Positions 1 to 8,604 are shown, counted from the first letter of the stretch. The stretch: 11,537 bases of DNA from JALOPX01 sp041309605 (GCA_041309605.1 JBFYZH010000057.1:1-11537); one strand, 5' to 3'. Made by a program: numbers and translations. Notes: generated from the sequence alone by a model not told the origin.

Positions 1-966
1 CGGAATTTCAATATGGATACCACCTTCCTCCCTTTTGCCGACCTCTCCCTTTATCCAGCCGGCTCGTTCCACTGGGATATCCATCCTCTCCGTCCTCGAC
101 GCGCGCGGTTCCAGATCGATCTCCCTTTCGATCACCAGCGTCCCGTCCACTATTACCCTCACGGGGAACTTCGCGCCCGTGTCCCTGGAGTGGTTCACCA
201 TCGTCACCGCGAGCCCGGCCATTTCCGCGCGGTGAACGGCAACCCTCGGCGTCAATACGGAAACGATGGCGACGTTCGGGCCGGGGTCGGGCTGGACCGG
301 CATCACGAAGGTCCTCACCGGCATGTCATGCTTCCTTATCCCTCCCGCTCCCACGCCGCCGCGCTGAAAATCCGAAATGACATAGAGCTCCTTTTCCTCG
401 ATCCTTGCCCGGCGCAGGATTTCGAAGGCGTCATCGACCGCCCCGCGAAGATCGGTTCCGTAAAAGGAAGGTTCGATCCCCCCCAGCAGGTCGAGCGCCG
501 GTCCGGATTTGAACCTGCCGCCCTCAAACGCTTTTTCCCTGCGGGTGTCGAAAAGCAGGATCGTGACCTCGTCCTCTTCGTCGAGATTGGAAGCTATCTT
601 TTCCACCTGTTTTTTCGCCCTTTCGAAAACGGTCCCCTCGTTCCCGCCGACCGCCATGCTGTAGCTGCGGTCGAGCAGTACGCAAACCGCCCTGGGCCCC
701 TCCCCGGGGAAAAGCGCCGCCAGATGTCCCGTTATGACGGGGCGCGCGAACGCGAGCGCGATCAGGGCGATCGCAGCCATCCTGAGCGCCAGAAGAAGCA
801 GCCTCCTGAGGTTGATCCTTCTCATGCTCCTGCGGTCCGACCTCAGCAGGAACCTCAGTGTACTGAACGGCACTTCCGGTATCCTGCGCCTGCTGAAGAG
901 GTGTATTACAAGGGGAACGGCCGCGGCGGCAAGAAGCGAAAGAAAGAGCGGATTGAGAAAATTCAT
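1..966 (-). CDS. BatA-like membrane protein with VWA domain (3' end outside window)
   Basis: The 322 visible codons are open to the window edge, so the C-terminal part is missing. Residues 1-40 match the aerotolerance-regulator N-terminal (BatA) pattern: a hydrophobic helix at about 4-24, then HLFSRRR and a VPFSTLRFL motif. A second membrane helix lies at about 55-77. A von Willebrand A fold follows, with a metal-binding DxSxS site (Asp99, Ser101, Ser103), a Thr in YGTDL (171) and an Asp in VISDF (199), so the metal site looks intact. After about residue 225 comes a beta-rich region resembling the Ig-like part of larger Bat proteins. The ATG is preceded by AGGTGG seven bases upstream. The gene follows the DUF58 gene by 67 bases in the same direction. 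Family knowledge: Bat proteins work with MoxR ATPases in envelope maturation or stress tolerance; the exact client is unknown. Other VWA proteins of the same family remain possible because the end is absent. Confidence 0.85.
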   Translation of the reverse strand, partial: MNFLNPLFLSLLAAAAVPLVIHLFSRRRIPEVPFSTLRFLLRSDRRSMRRINLRRLLLLALRMAAIALIALAFARPVITGHLAALFPGEGPRAVCVLLDRSYSMAVGGNEGTVFERAKKQVEKIASNLDEEDEVTILLFDTRREKAFEGGRFKSGPALDLLGGIEPSFYGTDLRGAVDDAFEILRRARIEEKELYVISDFQRGGVGAGGIRKHDMPVRTFVMPVQPDPGPNVAIVSVLTPRVAVHRAEMAGLAVTMVNHSRDTGAKFPVRVIVDGTLVIEREIDLEPRASRTERMDIPVERAGWIKGEVGKREEGGIHIEIP

Positions 967-1033
967 CGCCGCGCCACCTGCTTCCTTTCGGGCGGGGTTG
1001 CCGTCACCGTGCCGTCGGTCCCGGCGGATCCGT

Positions 1034-1939
1034 TCATCGCATCCTCTGCCTTTTGTTCAGATACGAGACGAGAGCCTGGTCGAAGGGAGTATCGATCGTG
1101 ACCAGGTTGTAATCGATCGAGTTTTCCTTGCAGCTTCGCTCGAGCCCGGCGGCCCAGAGCCCGACATCCCTTCTGTATTCCTTTTTTATCATCCACGGGC
1201 GGGAACGCAGTTTCTCCCCCGTCTCGAGATCGACGAAGCGGACTTCGCCCCCGTAATCCAAGGTGAGTTCCAGCGGATCGAGGAGGTGAAAGACCACGAT
1301 CTCGTGCCCCCTGTGCCTGAAATGCTTTAGCCCGCTTATTATCCTGTCCGGCTCGTCGAAAAGATCGCTGATCAGCACGATCAGCCCCTTTCTCCTTATC
1401 CGTTCGGCCATCTCATGGAGGGTGCCGCTTATTTCGGTTTTCGATCCCGGCACGATCTCCCCGAGCGTCTTCATCAGGTAGAAGAGCTGGCGCCTTACGG
1501 ACCTGTGCGGGATCATCGTATTGATCTTCTCGTCGAAAACCGCCAGGCCGACCGCGTCACGCTGCTTTATCATCAGGTAGGCGAGCGCGGCGCAGAGAAG
1601 GGTCCCGTAGCGGAGCTTCGTCACTCCGGCGCTTCCGAAAGCCATCGAAGCGCTTCTGTCGAGGAGCAGGGTCGCCTTGAGATTCGTTTCGTCCTCGAAG
1701 ATCCTCGTGTAGTACCTGTCCGTTTTGGCGAATATCTTCCAGTCTATGTTCCTGGTCGATTCGCCGTCGTTGTACTGCCTGTACTCGGCGAATTCCACGG
1801 AGAACCCGTGATACGGCGACCGGTGAAGCCCCGCTATGAACCCCTCGACTATCAGCCGGGCGAGAAGATCCATGTTCGCCAGGCGGCTGACCGTTTCCGG
1901 GCGAAGAAACTCGCTGATCTGTCCTTTATCCGGTGACAT
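1034..1939 (-). CDS. DUF58 domain protein (MoxR-associated, VWA-like)
   Basis: This is a 301-residue protein with no membrane helix, presumably cytoplasmic. The DUF58 signature lies at about 53-86 (YRQYNDGE, then RNIDWKIFAKTDR, then FEDETN). A VWA-like half follows: strand LLLDRSASM (91-99) with DxSxS residues Asp94, Ser96 and Ser98, and a later strand GLIVLISDLFDEPD (185-198). The frame stays open 85 codons upstream, but that part overlaps the MoxR coding end and does not look like protein. I chose the ATG at 1939 because GGAG lies seven bases upstream and DUF58 proteins usually start shortly before this domain. It sits between MoxR (41-base gap) and the BatA-like gene, the classic MoxR-DUF58-VWA order. 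In that family the DUF58 protein is thought to act as partner or adaptor of the MoxR ATPase. Its biochemical activity is not established. Confidence 0.9.
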   Translation of the reverse strand: MSPDKGQISEFLRPETVSRLANMDLLARLIVEGFIAGLHRSPYHGFSVEFAEYRQYNDGESTRNIDWKIFAKTDRYYTRIFEDETNLKATLLLDRSASMAFGSAGVTKLRYGTLLCAALAYLMIKQRDAVGLAVFDEKINTMIPHRSVRRQLFYLMKTLGEIVPGSKTEISGTLHEMAERIRRKGLIVLISDLFDEPDRIISGLKHFRHRGHEIVVFHLLDPLELTLDYGGEVRFVDLETGEKLRSRPWMIKKEYRRDVGLWAAGLERSCKENSIDYNLVTIDTPFDQALVSYLNKRQRMR

Positions 1940-1980
1940 CTTTCGGCTCCGCCGCGAAGGATTCTGTCGGGCCCTCCGGC

Positions 1981-2964
1981 TCAGGGCTGAACGCAATCGA
2001 GCAGGCGGCCGACAAGCTCTTCCGTTGTGATGCCGTCGGCCTCGGCGTGGAAATTCGTTACCAGCCTGTGCCGGAGAACCGGCCTTGCGACGGCGCGGAC
2101 GTCTTCGATATCGGGAGTCGTCCTTCCGGCCATGATGGCGCGGGTCTTGGCCCCGAGAATCAGGTACTGCCCCGCCCTCGGCCCCGCCCCCCACGAGAGA
2201 TACTGCCCCACCTCGGGAAAATCCCCGCCCCTGCTCGCCCTCACGAGCCTCACACCGTAAGAAAGGACCATTTCCGACACGGGAACTTTCATGATCATTT
2301 TCTGTATCTCGAGCATTTCCGCCCCGCCCAGTACCTTCCCCGGTTTTACGTGCGGCGACGACGTGGTTGTGTCCACGATCTTCATTTCTTCGCTCTCGGT
2401 GGGGTATTCGACCCTGATGTTGAACATGAATCTGTCCAGTTGCGCTTCGGGCAGCGGATAGGTTCCCTCCAGCTCTATCGGGTTCTGCGTCGCAAGAACG
2501 AAAAACGGGCGCTCGAGCGAGTGCGTGCCGCCCCCGACCGTCACGGCGAACTCCTGCATCGCCTGCAGGAGGGCCGCCTGCGTCTTCGGCGGCGTCCTGT
2601 TTATCTCGTCGGCGAGCACGATATTCGCGAAGACCGGGCCCCTGATGAACCTGAACACCCTCGTGCTCGTCGTCTTGTCCTCTTCGAGCACCTCCGTTCC
2701 CATTATATCGCTGGGCATAAGGTCGGGCGTGAACTGTATCCTCGAAAATTTAAGTCCGAGGCATTCCGCCACCGTCGACACCAGGAGGGTCTTCGCCAGG
2801 CCCGGCACCCCCACGAGCAGGCAGTGGCCGCCGGAAAAAAGAGCCATTACCATTTCATCGACGACCCTTTCCTGCCCGATGATCACCCGGGCGATCTCCG
2901 TCTTGAGCTGCCCGTATACCTCGCCGAATCTCGCGAGGATCTTTTCTTCTCCGTAATTGTCCAT
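1981..2964 (-). CDS. MoxR-family AAA+ ATPase
   Basis: This 327-residue protein has the usual MoxR length and motifs in order: Walker A GVPGLAKT (52-59), Walker B IVLADEINR (115-123), sensor 1 FVLATQNP (155-162), and the arginine-finger segment EAQLDRF (173-179). A helical lid domain fills residues from about 210 to the end. MoxR proteins are ATP-driven chaperone-like machines that mature or remodel protein complexes, often with VWA-domain partners. Two such partners (DUF58 and BatA-like) lie directly downstream, so a joint role in envelope or secreted-protein maturation is likely. The ATG at 2964 lies 24 bases after the stop of the S9 peptidase gene; a run of five G about eleven bases upstream is a weak ribosome binding site, so coupling to the upstream gene is plausible. 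All nucleotide-binding residues are present, so it should be active. Confidence 0.95.
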   Translation of the reverse strand: MDNYGEEKILARFGEVYGQLKTEIARVIIGQERVVDEMVMALFSGGHCLLVGVPGLAKTLLVSTVAECLGLKFSRIQFTPDLMPSDIMGTEVLEEDKTTSTRVFRFIRGPVFANIVLADEINRTPPKTQAALLQAMQEFAVTVGGGTHSLERPFFVLATQNPIELEGTYPLPEAQLDRFMFNIRVEYPTESEEMKIVDTTTSSPHVKPGKVLGGAEMLEIQKMIMKVPVSEMVLSYGVRLVRASRGGDFPEVGQYLSWGAGPRAGQYLILGAKTRAIMAGRTTPDIEDVRAVARPVLRHRLVTNFHAEADGITTEELVGRLLDCVQP

Positions 2965-2988
2965 TCGGCCGGTTTCCCCCGATCGCGG

Positions 2989-4881
2989 TTATGATCCACC
3001 GCCGGATTTCCCGAGGTGCCTGTCGAGAAACTCGAGTATGGCCCCGTATCCGGCGATCCTGTTTTTCTTTTTCAGAAATCCGTGTCCCTCGTCGTCGAAG
3101 ACCATGTACTCGACCTTCGCCCCGTTTTCCCTCGCCGCCTTGACGATCTCGTCCGATTCCAACTTCAGCACCTGGGGATCGTTCACCCCCTGCAGCACCA
3201 TGAGCGGCCTCGTGATTCTATCGGCGTGGAAAAGGGGCGATATTTTTCTGAGGTACTCCTCATCCCTGTCCGGGTCACCCATTTCCCTGTACATGACGGC
3301 CCTGTAATTCTCGCTCCACGGCGGCAGGCTGCGCAGCGTCCTGATCCAGTTCGATATCCCGAAAAGGTCGATTCCGGCCGCAAATTCCTCCGGGGCAAAA
3401 GCGAGCGCCGCAAGGACCATGTATCCGCCGTAGCTCCCTCCAAGGATCGCGATCCTGCCCGGATCTACGTACCCGGTCATTATCAGCCATTTCTTTCCCT
3501 CGATGCAGTCGCGAAGATCGTCCTCGCCGTGCCTCATGTCGTCGAGCCCGCGGAACCTTTTTCCGTAACCGGAACTTCCCCTGTTGTTCACCGCAAGAAC
3601 GGCGTATCCGTGATTTACCAGGTATTGAACGACATCGCTGTAGGTCTTCCTTGCCTGGCCCCCCGGCCCGCCATGAACGTATACGATCGCGGGGATGCTG
3701 TCGCCCGGCCTGATATTCTTTGGTTTGAAGTAGACCGCCGGTATCGCTTCGCCGTCGAACGAGCGGTATCTCACGATTTCGGCGTCCACCAGATCGGCCG
3801 GGTCTATCCCGGGATTCAGCGAATTCGTAAGCCGGAACGATCTGCCCGTCTGAAAATCGTAGACGTGGATGTCGGTGGGAGAGCGGGCGCTGCCGAGGTA
3901 GAACCTCATGTACCTTTCGCTTTTTGAAAACGCCACCGAGGTTATTTCCCCTCCCGGCAGGTCGGGCAGATCCACGGTGTCGCCGCTCGCCGCGTCGTAG
4001 ACCCGGATCTCTGTCGACCCTTCCCTGTTTATTCCGGTGATCCTGTACTTTCCGTTCCACGAAAAATGCGAATAGACGATATCCCAATCCGCCTTCTCGA
4101 CCGTTTCCGTGCCGCCCGTTTCTATCTCGTACCTTTTCACGTACATGAATTCGCAGCCTTCGTCGGTGAGGTAGTAAAGGTATCTCGAATCGGGAGAAAA
4201 ATCGTTCGGCTGGAAGTTGACCTCACCCTCGTGGCCGGAAACATGCCTGGTTTCGCCGGTCTTCCTGTCGTAGAGATACATCTCGGAATCGCGTTCGGTG
4301 ATCACCCGGGAAAAAGCGAGGTAACGATCGTCGTTGGAGATGGCCCCCAGGTTGTAACCTTCGCCGTTGAGATAAATCATCCGCGGCTCGAGCGTTTCCA
4401 TATCCATCATGTAAACGTCCATGACCTTCGGGTCTCTCTTGTTGGAGCCGAAGACAAAGGCGTTCATGCTGTACGTCCATCCGTAAAAAATCGCCCTCGC
4501 GTTCTTCTCGGGCGTGAGATCCCTGACCGCCCCCTTTTCGTCCTGCATGTAGATATGATAGATCTCGTTGCCCCCCTCGTCGCTGAGATAAAGGATGCGA
4601 TCGTCCCGCGGGAAATACGAGAGGGCGAAGATCGAGTTCTTCCTGGAATCGGTGAGTTGCGTGCTTTCGCCCCCGCCGACTGGGATCGTATAGGCGTTGA
4701 ATATCCCCGTCCTGTCCGTCGTGAAGAGAAGCATGCTTTCGTCGCGAGAGAAAGCTCCGCCGGACACGATAATATTGTTCATGAACTGTTCTATCGTGTA
4801 ACGCCCGGTCTTGTTGCCGCCGCACCCAGCAAGGGCCGATATCAGAACGGCAGAGAGGACGGCGGTGATACCATGTTTCAT
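2989..4881 (-). CDS. Lipoprotein S9 family prolyl-oligopeptidase-type serine peptidase
   Basis: This is a 630-residue protein. It starts with a lipoprotein signal (positive start, hydrophobic core, lipobox LAGC with Cys20), so it should be anchored in the envelope. Residues about 30-350 are WD40/TolB-like beta-propeller repeats (SYFPRDDRILYLSD, ISNDDRYLAFSR, DFSPDSRYLYYLTD). Residues about 365-625 are the alpha/beta-hydrolase domain: oxyanion segment HGGPGG (403-408), nucleophile Ser483 in GGSYGGY, Asp568 in GVNDPQ, His600 in DEGHGF. The triad is complete. The family cleaves peptides, often next to proline or as acylaminoacyl or dipeptidyl peptidases; the precise specificity cannot be read here. 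The ATG at 4881 has a strong GAGGAG site five bases upstream (4887-4892). It heads the probable operon with MoxR, 24 bases before it. Serial oligopeptide breakdown in the periplasm, or on the cell surface, is the likely role. Confidence 0.93.
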   Translation of the reverse strand: MKHGITAVLSAVLISALAGCGGNKTGRYTIEQFMNNIIVSGGAFSRDESMLLFTTDRTGIFNAYTIPVGGGESTQLTDSRKNSIFALSYFPRDDRILYLSDEGGNEIYHIYMQDEKGAVRDLTPEKNARAIFYGWTYSMNAFVFGSNKRDPKVMDVYMMDMETLEPRMIYLNGEGYNLGAISNDDRYLAFSRVITERDSEMYLYDRKTGETRHVSGHEGEVNFQPNDFSPDSRYLYYLTDEGCEFMYVKRYEIETGGTETVEKADWDIVYSHFSWNGKYRITGINREGSTEIRVYDAASGDTVDLPDLPGGEITSVAFSKSERYMRFYLGSARSPTDIHVYDFQTGRSFRLTNSLNPGIDPADLVDAEIVRYRSFDGEAIPAVYFKPKNIRPGDSIPAIVYVHGGPGGQARKTYSDVVQYLVNHGYAVLAVNNRGSSGYGKRFRGLDDMRHGEDDLRDCIEGKKWLIMTGYVDPGRIAILGGSYGGYMVLAALAFAPEEFAAGIDLFGISNWIRTLRSLPPWSENYRAVMYREMGDPDRDEEYLRKISPLFHADRITRPLMVLQGVNDPQVLKLESDEIVKAARENGAKVEYMVFDDEGHGFLKKKNRIAGYGAILEFLDRHLGKSGGGS

Positions 4882-4973
4882 CGATGCTCCTCAAACGAAC
4901 GTTCCGTGTTCCCGGACAAACCGGCCCCGATCGCCGGCACGGTCCGTGGGGCTGCGGGGCTGACGCAGAAGAG

Positions 4974-4989
4974 CGGGGTCTTTACCCCG
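4974..4989. repeat. Inverted repeat in peptidase leader
   Basis: CGGGGT and ACCCCG form a perfect 6-base-pair stem with a 4-base loop. It lies about 90 bases before the peptidase start codon, in the presumed leader. It is too far from a T tract to be a normal terminator, and no function can be assigned. Confidence 0.5.
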
Positions 4990-5041
4990 GAGGGAGGCCC
5001 CGTATCATTTCTAAACGGCAGATCACCCGCTTGTTCCATTC

Positions 5042-5070
5042 TTTTTAGCATGTTATGGCTTTTTCTTCAA
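5042..5070 (-). promoter_or_regulatory. Weak candidate promoter for the S9 peptidase operon
   Basis: On the minus strand TTGAAG (-35-like, 5065-5070) and TAAAAA (-10-like, 5042-5047) are separated by 17 bases. Each matches four of six consensus bases. The site lies about 160 bases before the peptidase start in the only AT-rich part of the spacer. Housekeeping consensus sequences vary between phyla, so this is only suggestive. Confidence 0.25.
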
Positions 5071-5076
5071 GCATGT

Positions 5077-5105
5077 TGCGGGCTGCCAGGTAAAAATCGC
5101 CCGCA
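5077..5105. repeat. Inverted repeat between protease and peptidase genes
   Basis: TGCGGGC (5077-5083) and GCCCGCA (5099-5105) form a perfect 7-base-pair stem with a 15-base loop. CATG sequences flank both sides and could lengthen the stem across a bulge. It lies about 105 bases after the protease stop on the minus strand. No U tract follows it, so it might stabilise the 3' end of the message rather than terminate it. Confidence 0.4.
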
Positions 5106-5211
5106 TGATCGCGCATAACCGGTCTTCCGCGGCGCCCGATTTATTCACACTCTTCCACGGGCCGCGCAAGCACAGCTTCTTAAGACCCGATTTACTTAAA
5201 AGAGACTGGGA

Positions 5212-8200
5212 CTATCTCAGAAGGATCATTTTCCGCGAATCCCGGACCTGCCCCGCCATCAGGCGGCAGAAATAAACACCAGCCGCCAAGCTTTCCCCGC
5301 GATCGTTCCTGCCGTCCCACTCCGTCTCGTGAGGTCCCGCTTCCAGCGCCCCGTCCACCAGCACCCGCACAAGCCTTCCCGACACGTCGTACACGACCAG
5401 TGACGCCCCGGCCGCCCGGGGAAGGTCGAATCGTATCCTCACTGACGGGTTGAAGGGGTTCGGCAGGATACACGTCAACCCGCGCGGGCCGGCCGGGCCG
5501 GGATCTCCCTGCGCGCCGAAGGAGATGACCCTGTCATCCTCGTTCGTATTGACCGATACGAATACCGCCCCCCCGTCATGGAAGGATGGCGACAAAACAC
5601 TTATATCGCCCGCCGAATAAATCGCCGTCTGGGCAAACCCGCCGGGCCCGCGCTCGAAGAGATCGAACCGCCCGTGCGTGGATCCGCCGAACATCACGGC
5701 GGATGCGCACTCCGCATCCTGGCAACCACCGCCGCTCCCGGCCGACACAATTCCGCTGAACCCGGTTCCCTCGATGGAAAACGTTTCGCCTGCAGTCCCC
5801 GTATCGAGGCGAACCGTAACGAGCCTCGAGAGCTCCCCCGAGCGAACTATCACGACCGCCTCTCCGGAATATGGATCCACGCAGGCCGGACCGGCCGGGG
5901 TCCCTCCCGTTTCGAAGCGCCAGGCCGGGGCGCCGGTCGCCGCGTCGAAAGCGCATATCGTCCCGTTGCTTCCGGTCGCCAGCACTTTCCCTCTCCAGGC
6001 GATCACGGGGGCTGCCGGGACGATCCCCGCATCTTCGCTCCATTCGCTTTCGCCGGTTTCAACCTTTCTAGCCACGAGCGTACCGGAGCCGTCAACCGAG
6101 AAGACGCTCCCGTCGAAACATGCCGGAGGATCGGTTCCGAACCTGCCTTCTCCGTTTTCCTCTCTCCACGCCACCTTCCCCGTAAAAAGATCGAGAGCGC
6201 ATGTAAAATCTTTTTCCTGGCCCGATGCCGCGTGGAATTCGCATATCACACTGCCCGCGCAGACTGTTGGTTCCCCAGCCCTCCACGCGGTCCTTTCCCC
6301 CGCGGGATCGGGCGACCAGGACCAGACGATCTCCGCGCTCGCCACGTCGACGGCGTGGATATAACCTCCGCATGAAGCAAGAACGACCCCCGTGCAGCAG
6401 GAGATGGAAAAGGGACCGGCGATGCTTTCACCCGGCAGCCTTTTTCTGTGGATAATCTCTCCACCCGAGTCTTCCAGAGTGTAAAGAAAATTCGCCTCGC
6501 CCGTACCCGTTATCCCGCCGGCCGGTTCCTTTCTGCAGACGAACACCCTTCCTTCCGCGGCGACCGGCTGGCATACCAGGGTCCCGTCGCCCGGAAGAAT
6601 CGATTCCCATTTCAATCCGAGAGGTTTACGAGGGGTCTTGTCGAAATATCCCGAATGCCCGGGTTCCGCCTGGCAGGTTAGAATTTCCGTGCCCTGCTCC
6701 GTCCGGCCGGCATAGGAAAGCCACAGGGTAATTCCGGCGATCGTCTTCGCCCCCGAACCGGAAAATCGCAGCGGAAGCGTTGCCATCCCCGCCTGCACGG
6801 CCGGGCTGATATCCAGGTCGAACTCCATCCACGCGCCGGATAAAGCGGGAACCTCCACCGGCCCGGATCCGATTTCTCCGGAAGCGAGGCACACCTGTTC
6901 CGTTTCCATCCACGCCGTGACAGATTCGGCCTGCGATGACGCGTTCAACAACTCGACCTTGATACGGATGGTTTCACCCGGATCTGCCCCGCCGTTTCCA
7001 TTGCCGGAAACCTCTTCCACAAGAACGACGCCCGTGGAGAGTGACTGTTCCCTGAAGATCACCGCGCCGAATGGAAACCTCGCCGTGGAAATGCCTGAGG
7101 TCAGTATCAGGATGAATTTCGCTTCCTTGCCGGGCTGCATCCGGTCGGAGCATATTATCGAAAATCCGGCCTCGGTCTTCGCAAAGGTCTCCAGCCGGTC
7201 CATGTCGACCGATTGTCCATCCGGGATATAAACAAGGGGTTCCTCGGATTCCAGCCCCAGAATACATCCTTCGAGAACTGACCAGCGGTTTTCGATAGAG
7301 AGCCGCAGGGACAGCGGTTCTTCCGGGCCGGCGATTCCGTCGCCTCCCGGGCCGTTTTCGGTGACCTTTGTCGCGGTGACCGCGATCTCGAATCCCGGCT
7401 CCAGGGCAAGGGCGATGTCGGGTCTTATCAATCCCCTGCCTGTGTAAGCCTGCCAGGCGGGGAAGAATTCCGCGACCGGTTCGCAGGTGTTGATGAGCTG
7501 TGCCATGATCATCTCCCTGGAGAACGCGGGAACGGCGCTTTTCAAAAGCGCCGCGCTTGCCGAGACGAATGGCGCCGCCACGGAGGTTCCGCTTCTCAGG
7601 CCGTACCCCCCCGGCTCCGTCGAAACGATCGATACTCCGGGCGCACAACAGTCGACCCATTCTCCCGCCGCGGAAAAGACCGCCGGCCTTCCCTCGCTAT
7701 CGATCGCTCCCACTGCGATCGTCTCCTCCCATGCGCCGGGATATGTGCGGGCTCCGCCGTTTTCATTGCCCGCCGACGCGATTAGAATCACTCCGGCGGC
7801 AGCCGCGTCGATCAGTGTCTCGTGCAACCCGTCCGACTCCCCGCCTCCAAAGCTCATGTTAATCACGGAAGCTCCGTTCGCTATCGCGTACCTGACAGCT
7901 TCGACCACATCCTTTTCCCTCAAAGATTCAATCCCCTCGCGATTCCTGCAGGCGGCCCTGAGAATCATCAGCCTGCATCCCGGTGCCATCCCCTCGATGC
8001 CTATTCCGTTTCCCGATACCGCGGCTATGATCCCGGCGACATGCGTTCCGTGACCGGAGGCGTCATCCGGGAAGGGATCGGGAGGAAAAGCGTCTTCCCC
8101 CTCGAGTGTTTCATTCGCGCCGGCCGAAACGAAATCCCAGCCGTGCAGATCATCCACATATCCGTTTCCATCATCGTCCACTCCCTCCATTCCCGCCGCT

Positions 8201-8604
8201 TCCATGTCATTCGTCCAGAAGGCGCCGCTGATATCGGGGTGTTCCATGTCGCATCCCGTATCTATTATCGCGATTACAACGTTGGGTGTGCCGTTGGTGA
8301 TTGCCAGGGCGGCCTCCGCGCCGATTCGGGCCGGCCCCCACATCCAGGGCCAGAGCGGATCGTGTCCTGTCCGGCCCAAGCCGGCGAAGGATAGCCGTCT
8401 ATCCCCGGAAGGCATGGTTTTGATCCCTTCGTCGATCATCGGCGCCGAGGATTCACCTTCCGGAAAAATGTAGAATCGTGAATCTTTTTCTATGGTCAAA
8501 ACGATCGACGAGTCACAATGCGCAGGGTCCCGATTCGAATAAACAGGCTCCGCGGGTATCGCCAGTATGGTGGTTATAAAAATCATTTGTACGATCGGAT
8601 TCAT
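5212..8604 (-). CDS. Secreted subtilisin-like (S8) protease with PQQ-type propeller and C-terminal sorting/Ig-like domain
   Basis: With the ATG at 8604 this is a 1130-residue protein. A hydrophobic segment at about 4-17 followed by AEPVYS looks like a signal peptide, though it has no positive charge at its start. The S8 catalytic domain spans about 90-400: Asp115 (IIDTG), His185 (GHGTHVAG), oxyanion Asn280 (SAGNENG), Ser341 (SGTSVAAPF). An acidic loop VDDDGNGYVDD (142-152) may bind calcium. Two beta-rich spacer domains follow (about 405-645). Then come PQQ-like propeller repeats at about 660-1030 (AVDVASAEIVW, ALDLFTGKVAW, AFDAATGAPAW), a short collagen-like GDPGPAGPRG, and a tail from about 1045 (ILPNPFNPSVRIRFDLP ... 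GVYFCRLMAG) typical of type IX sorting or FlgD-like domains. It is probably exported and held on or released from the cell surface to degrade proteins. The frame is open to 8916, but residues encoded upstream look non-coding. A second ATG six codons downstream is an alternative start. Confidence 0.9.
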   Translation of the reverse strand: MNPIVQMIFITTILAIPAEPVYSNRDPAHCDSSIVLTIEKDSRFYIFPEGESSAPMIDEGIKTMPSGDRRLSFAGLGRTGHDPLWPWMWGPARIGAEAALAITNGTPNVVIAIIDTGCDMEHPDISGAFWTNDMEAAGMEGVDDDGNGYVDDLHGWDFVSAGANETLEGEDAFPPDPFPDDASGHGTHVAGIIAAVSGNGIGIEGMAPGCRLMILRAACRNREGIESLREKDVVEAVRYAIANGASVINMSFGGGESDGLHETLIDAAAAGVILIASAGNENGGARTYPGAWEETIAVGAIDSEGRPAVFSAAGEWVDCCAPGVSIVSTEPGGYGLRSGTSVAAPFVSASAALLKSAVPAFSREMIMAQLINTCEPVAEFFPAWQAYTGRGLIRPDIALALEPGFEIAVTATKVTENGPGGDGIAGPEEPLSLRLSIENRWSVLEGCILGLESEEPLVYIPDGQSVDMDRLETFAKTEAGFSIICSDRMQPGKEAKFILILTSGISTARFPFGAVIFREQSLSTGVVLVEEVSGNGNGGADPGETIRIKVELLNASSQAESVTAWMETEQVCLASGEIGSGPVEVPALSGAWMEFDLDISPAVQAGMATLPLRFSGSGAKTIAGITLWLSYAGRTEQGTEILTCQAEPGHSGYFDKTPRKPLGLKWESILPGDGTLVCQPVAAEGRVFVCRKEPAGGITGTGEANFLYTLEDSGGEIIHRKRLPGESIAGPFSISCCTGVVLASCGGYIHAVDVASAEIVWSWSPDPAGERTAWRAGEPTVCAGSVICEFHAASGQEKDFTCALDLFTGKVAWREENGEGRFGTDPPACFDGSVFSVDGSGTLVARKVETGESEWSEDAGIVPAAPVIAWRGKVLATGSNGTICAFDAATGAPAWRFETGGTPAGPACVDPYSGEAVVIVRSGELSRLVTVRLDTGTAGETFSIEGTGFSGIVSAGSGGGCQDAECASAVMFGGSTHGRFDLFERGPGGFAQTAIYSAGDISVLSPSFHDGGAVFVSVNTNEDDRVISFGAQGDPGPAGPRGLTCILPNPFNPSVRIRFDLPRAAGASLVVYDVSGRLVRVLVDGALEAGPHETEWDGRNDRGESLAAGVYFCRLMAGQVRDSRKMILLR

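Larger units (their letters stand above)
4882..5211. other. Intergenic spacer between protease gene and S9 peptidase operon
   Basis: No convincing gene lies here. On the minus strand it would hold the 3' end of the protease transcript and the promoter and leader of the S9 peptidase. I see no hairpin followed by a T tract that would act as a clear terminator for the protease. A 9-base direct repeat CCCGATTTA occurs at 5135-5143 and 5186-5194. Small inverted repeats are concentrated in the part nearest the peptidase start: CACGG/CCGTG (4938-4948), CTGCG/CGCAG (4952-4968) and CGGGGT/ACCCCG (4974-4989). Confidence 0.6.

Noticed and set aside
13..1101. Long plus-strand open frame (362 codons) opposite the BatA-like gene
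   Set aside because: It is antisense to a gene with clear VWA motifs; its translation is rich in Arg, Pro and His with no recognisable domain, as expected from GC-rich codon bias on the other strand.
1933..2994. Plus-strand open frame opposite MoxR
   Set aside because: Antisense shadow of a gene with complete AAA+ motifs; no ribosome binding site or protein-like composition.
4066..5118. Plus-strand open frame opposite the S9 peptidase that runs into the spacer
   Set aside because: Mostly antisense to the peptidase, no family resemblance, and its last third crosses the leader repeats.
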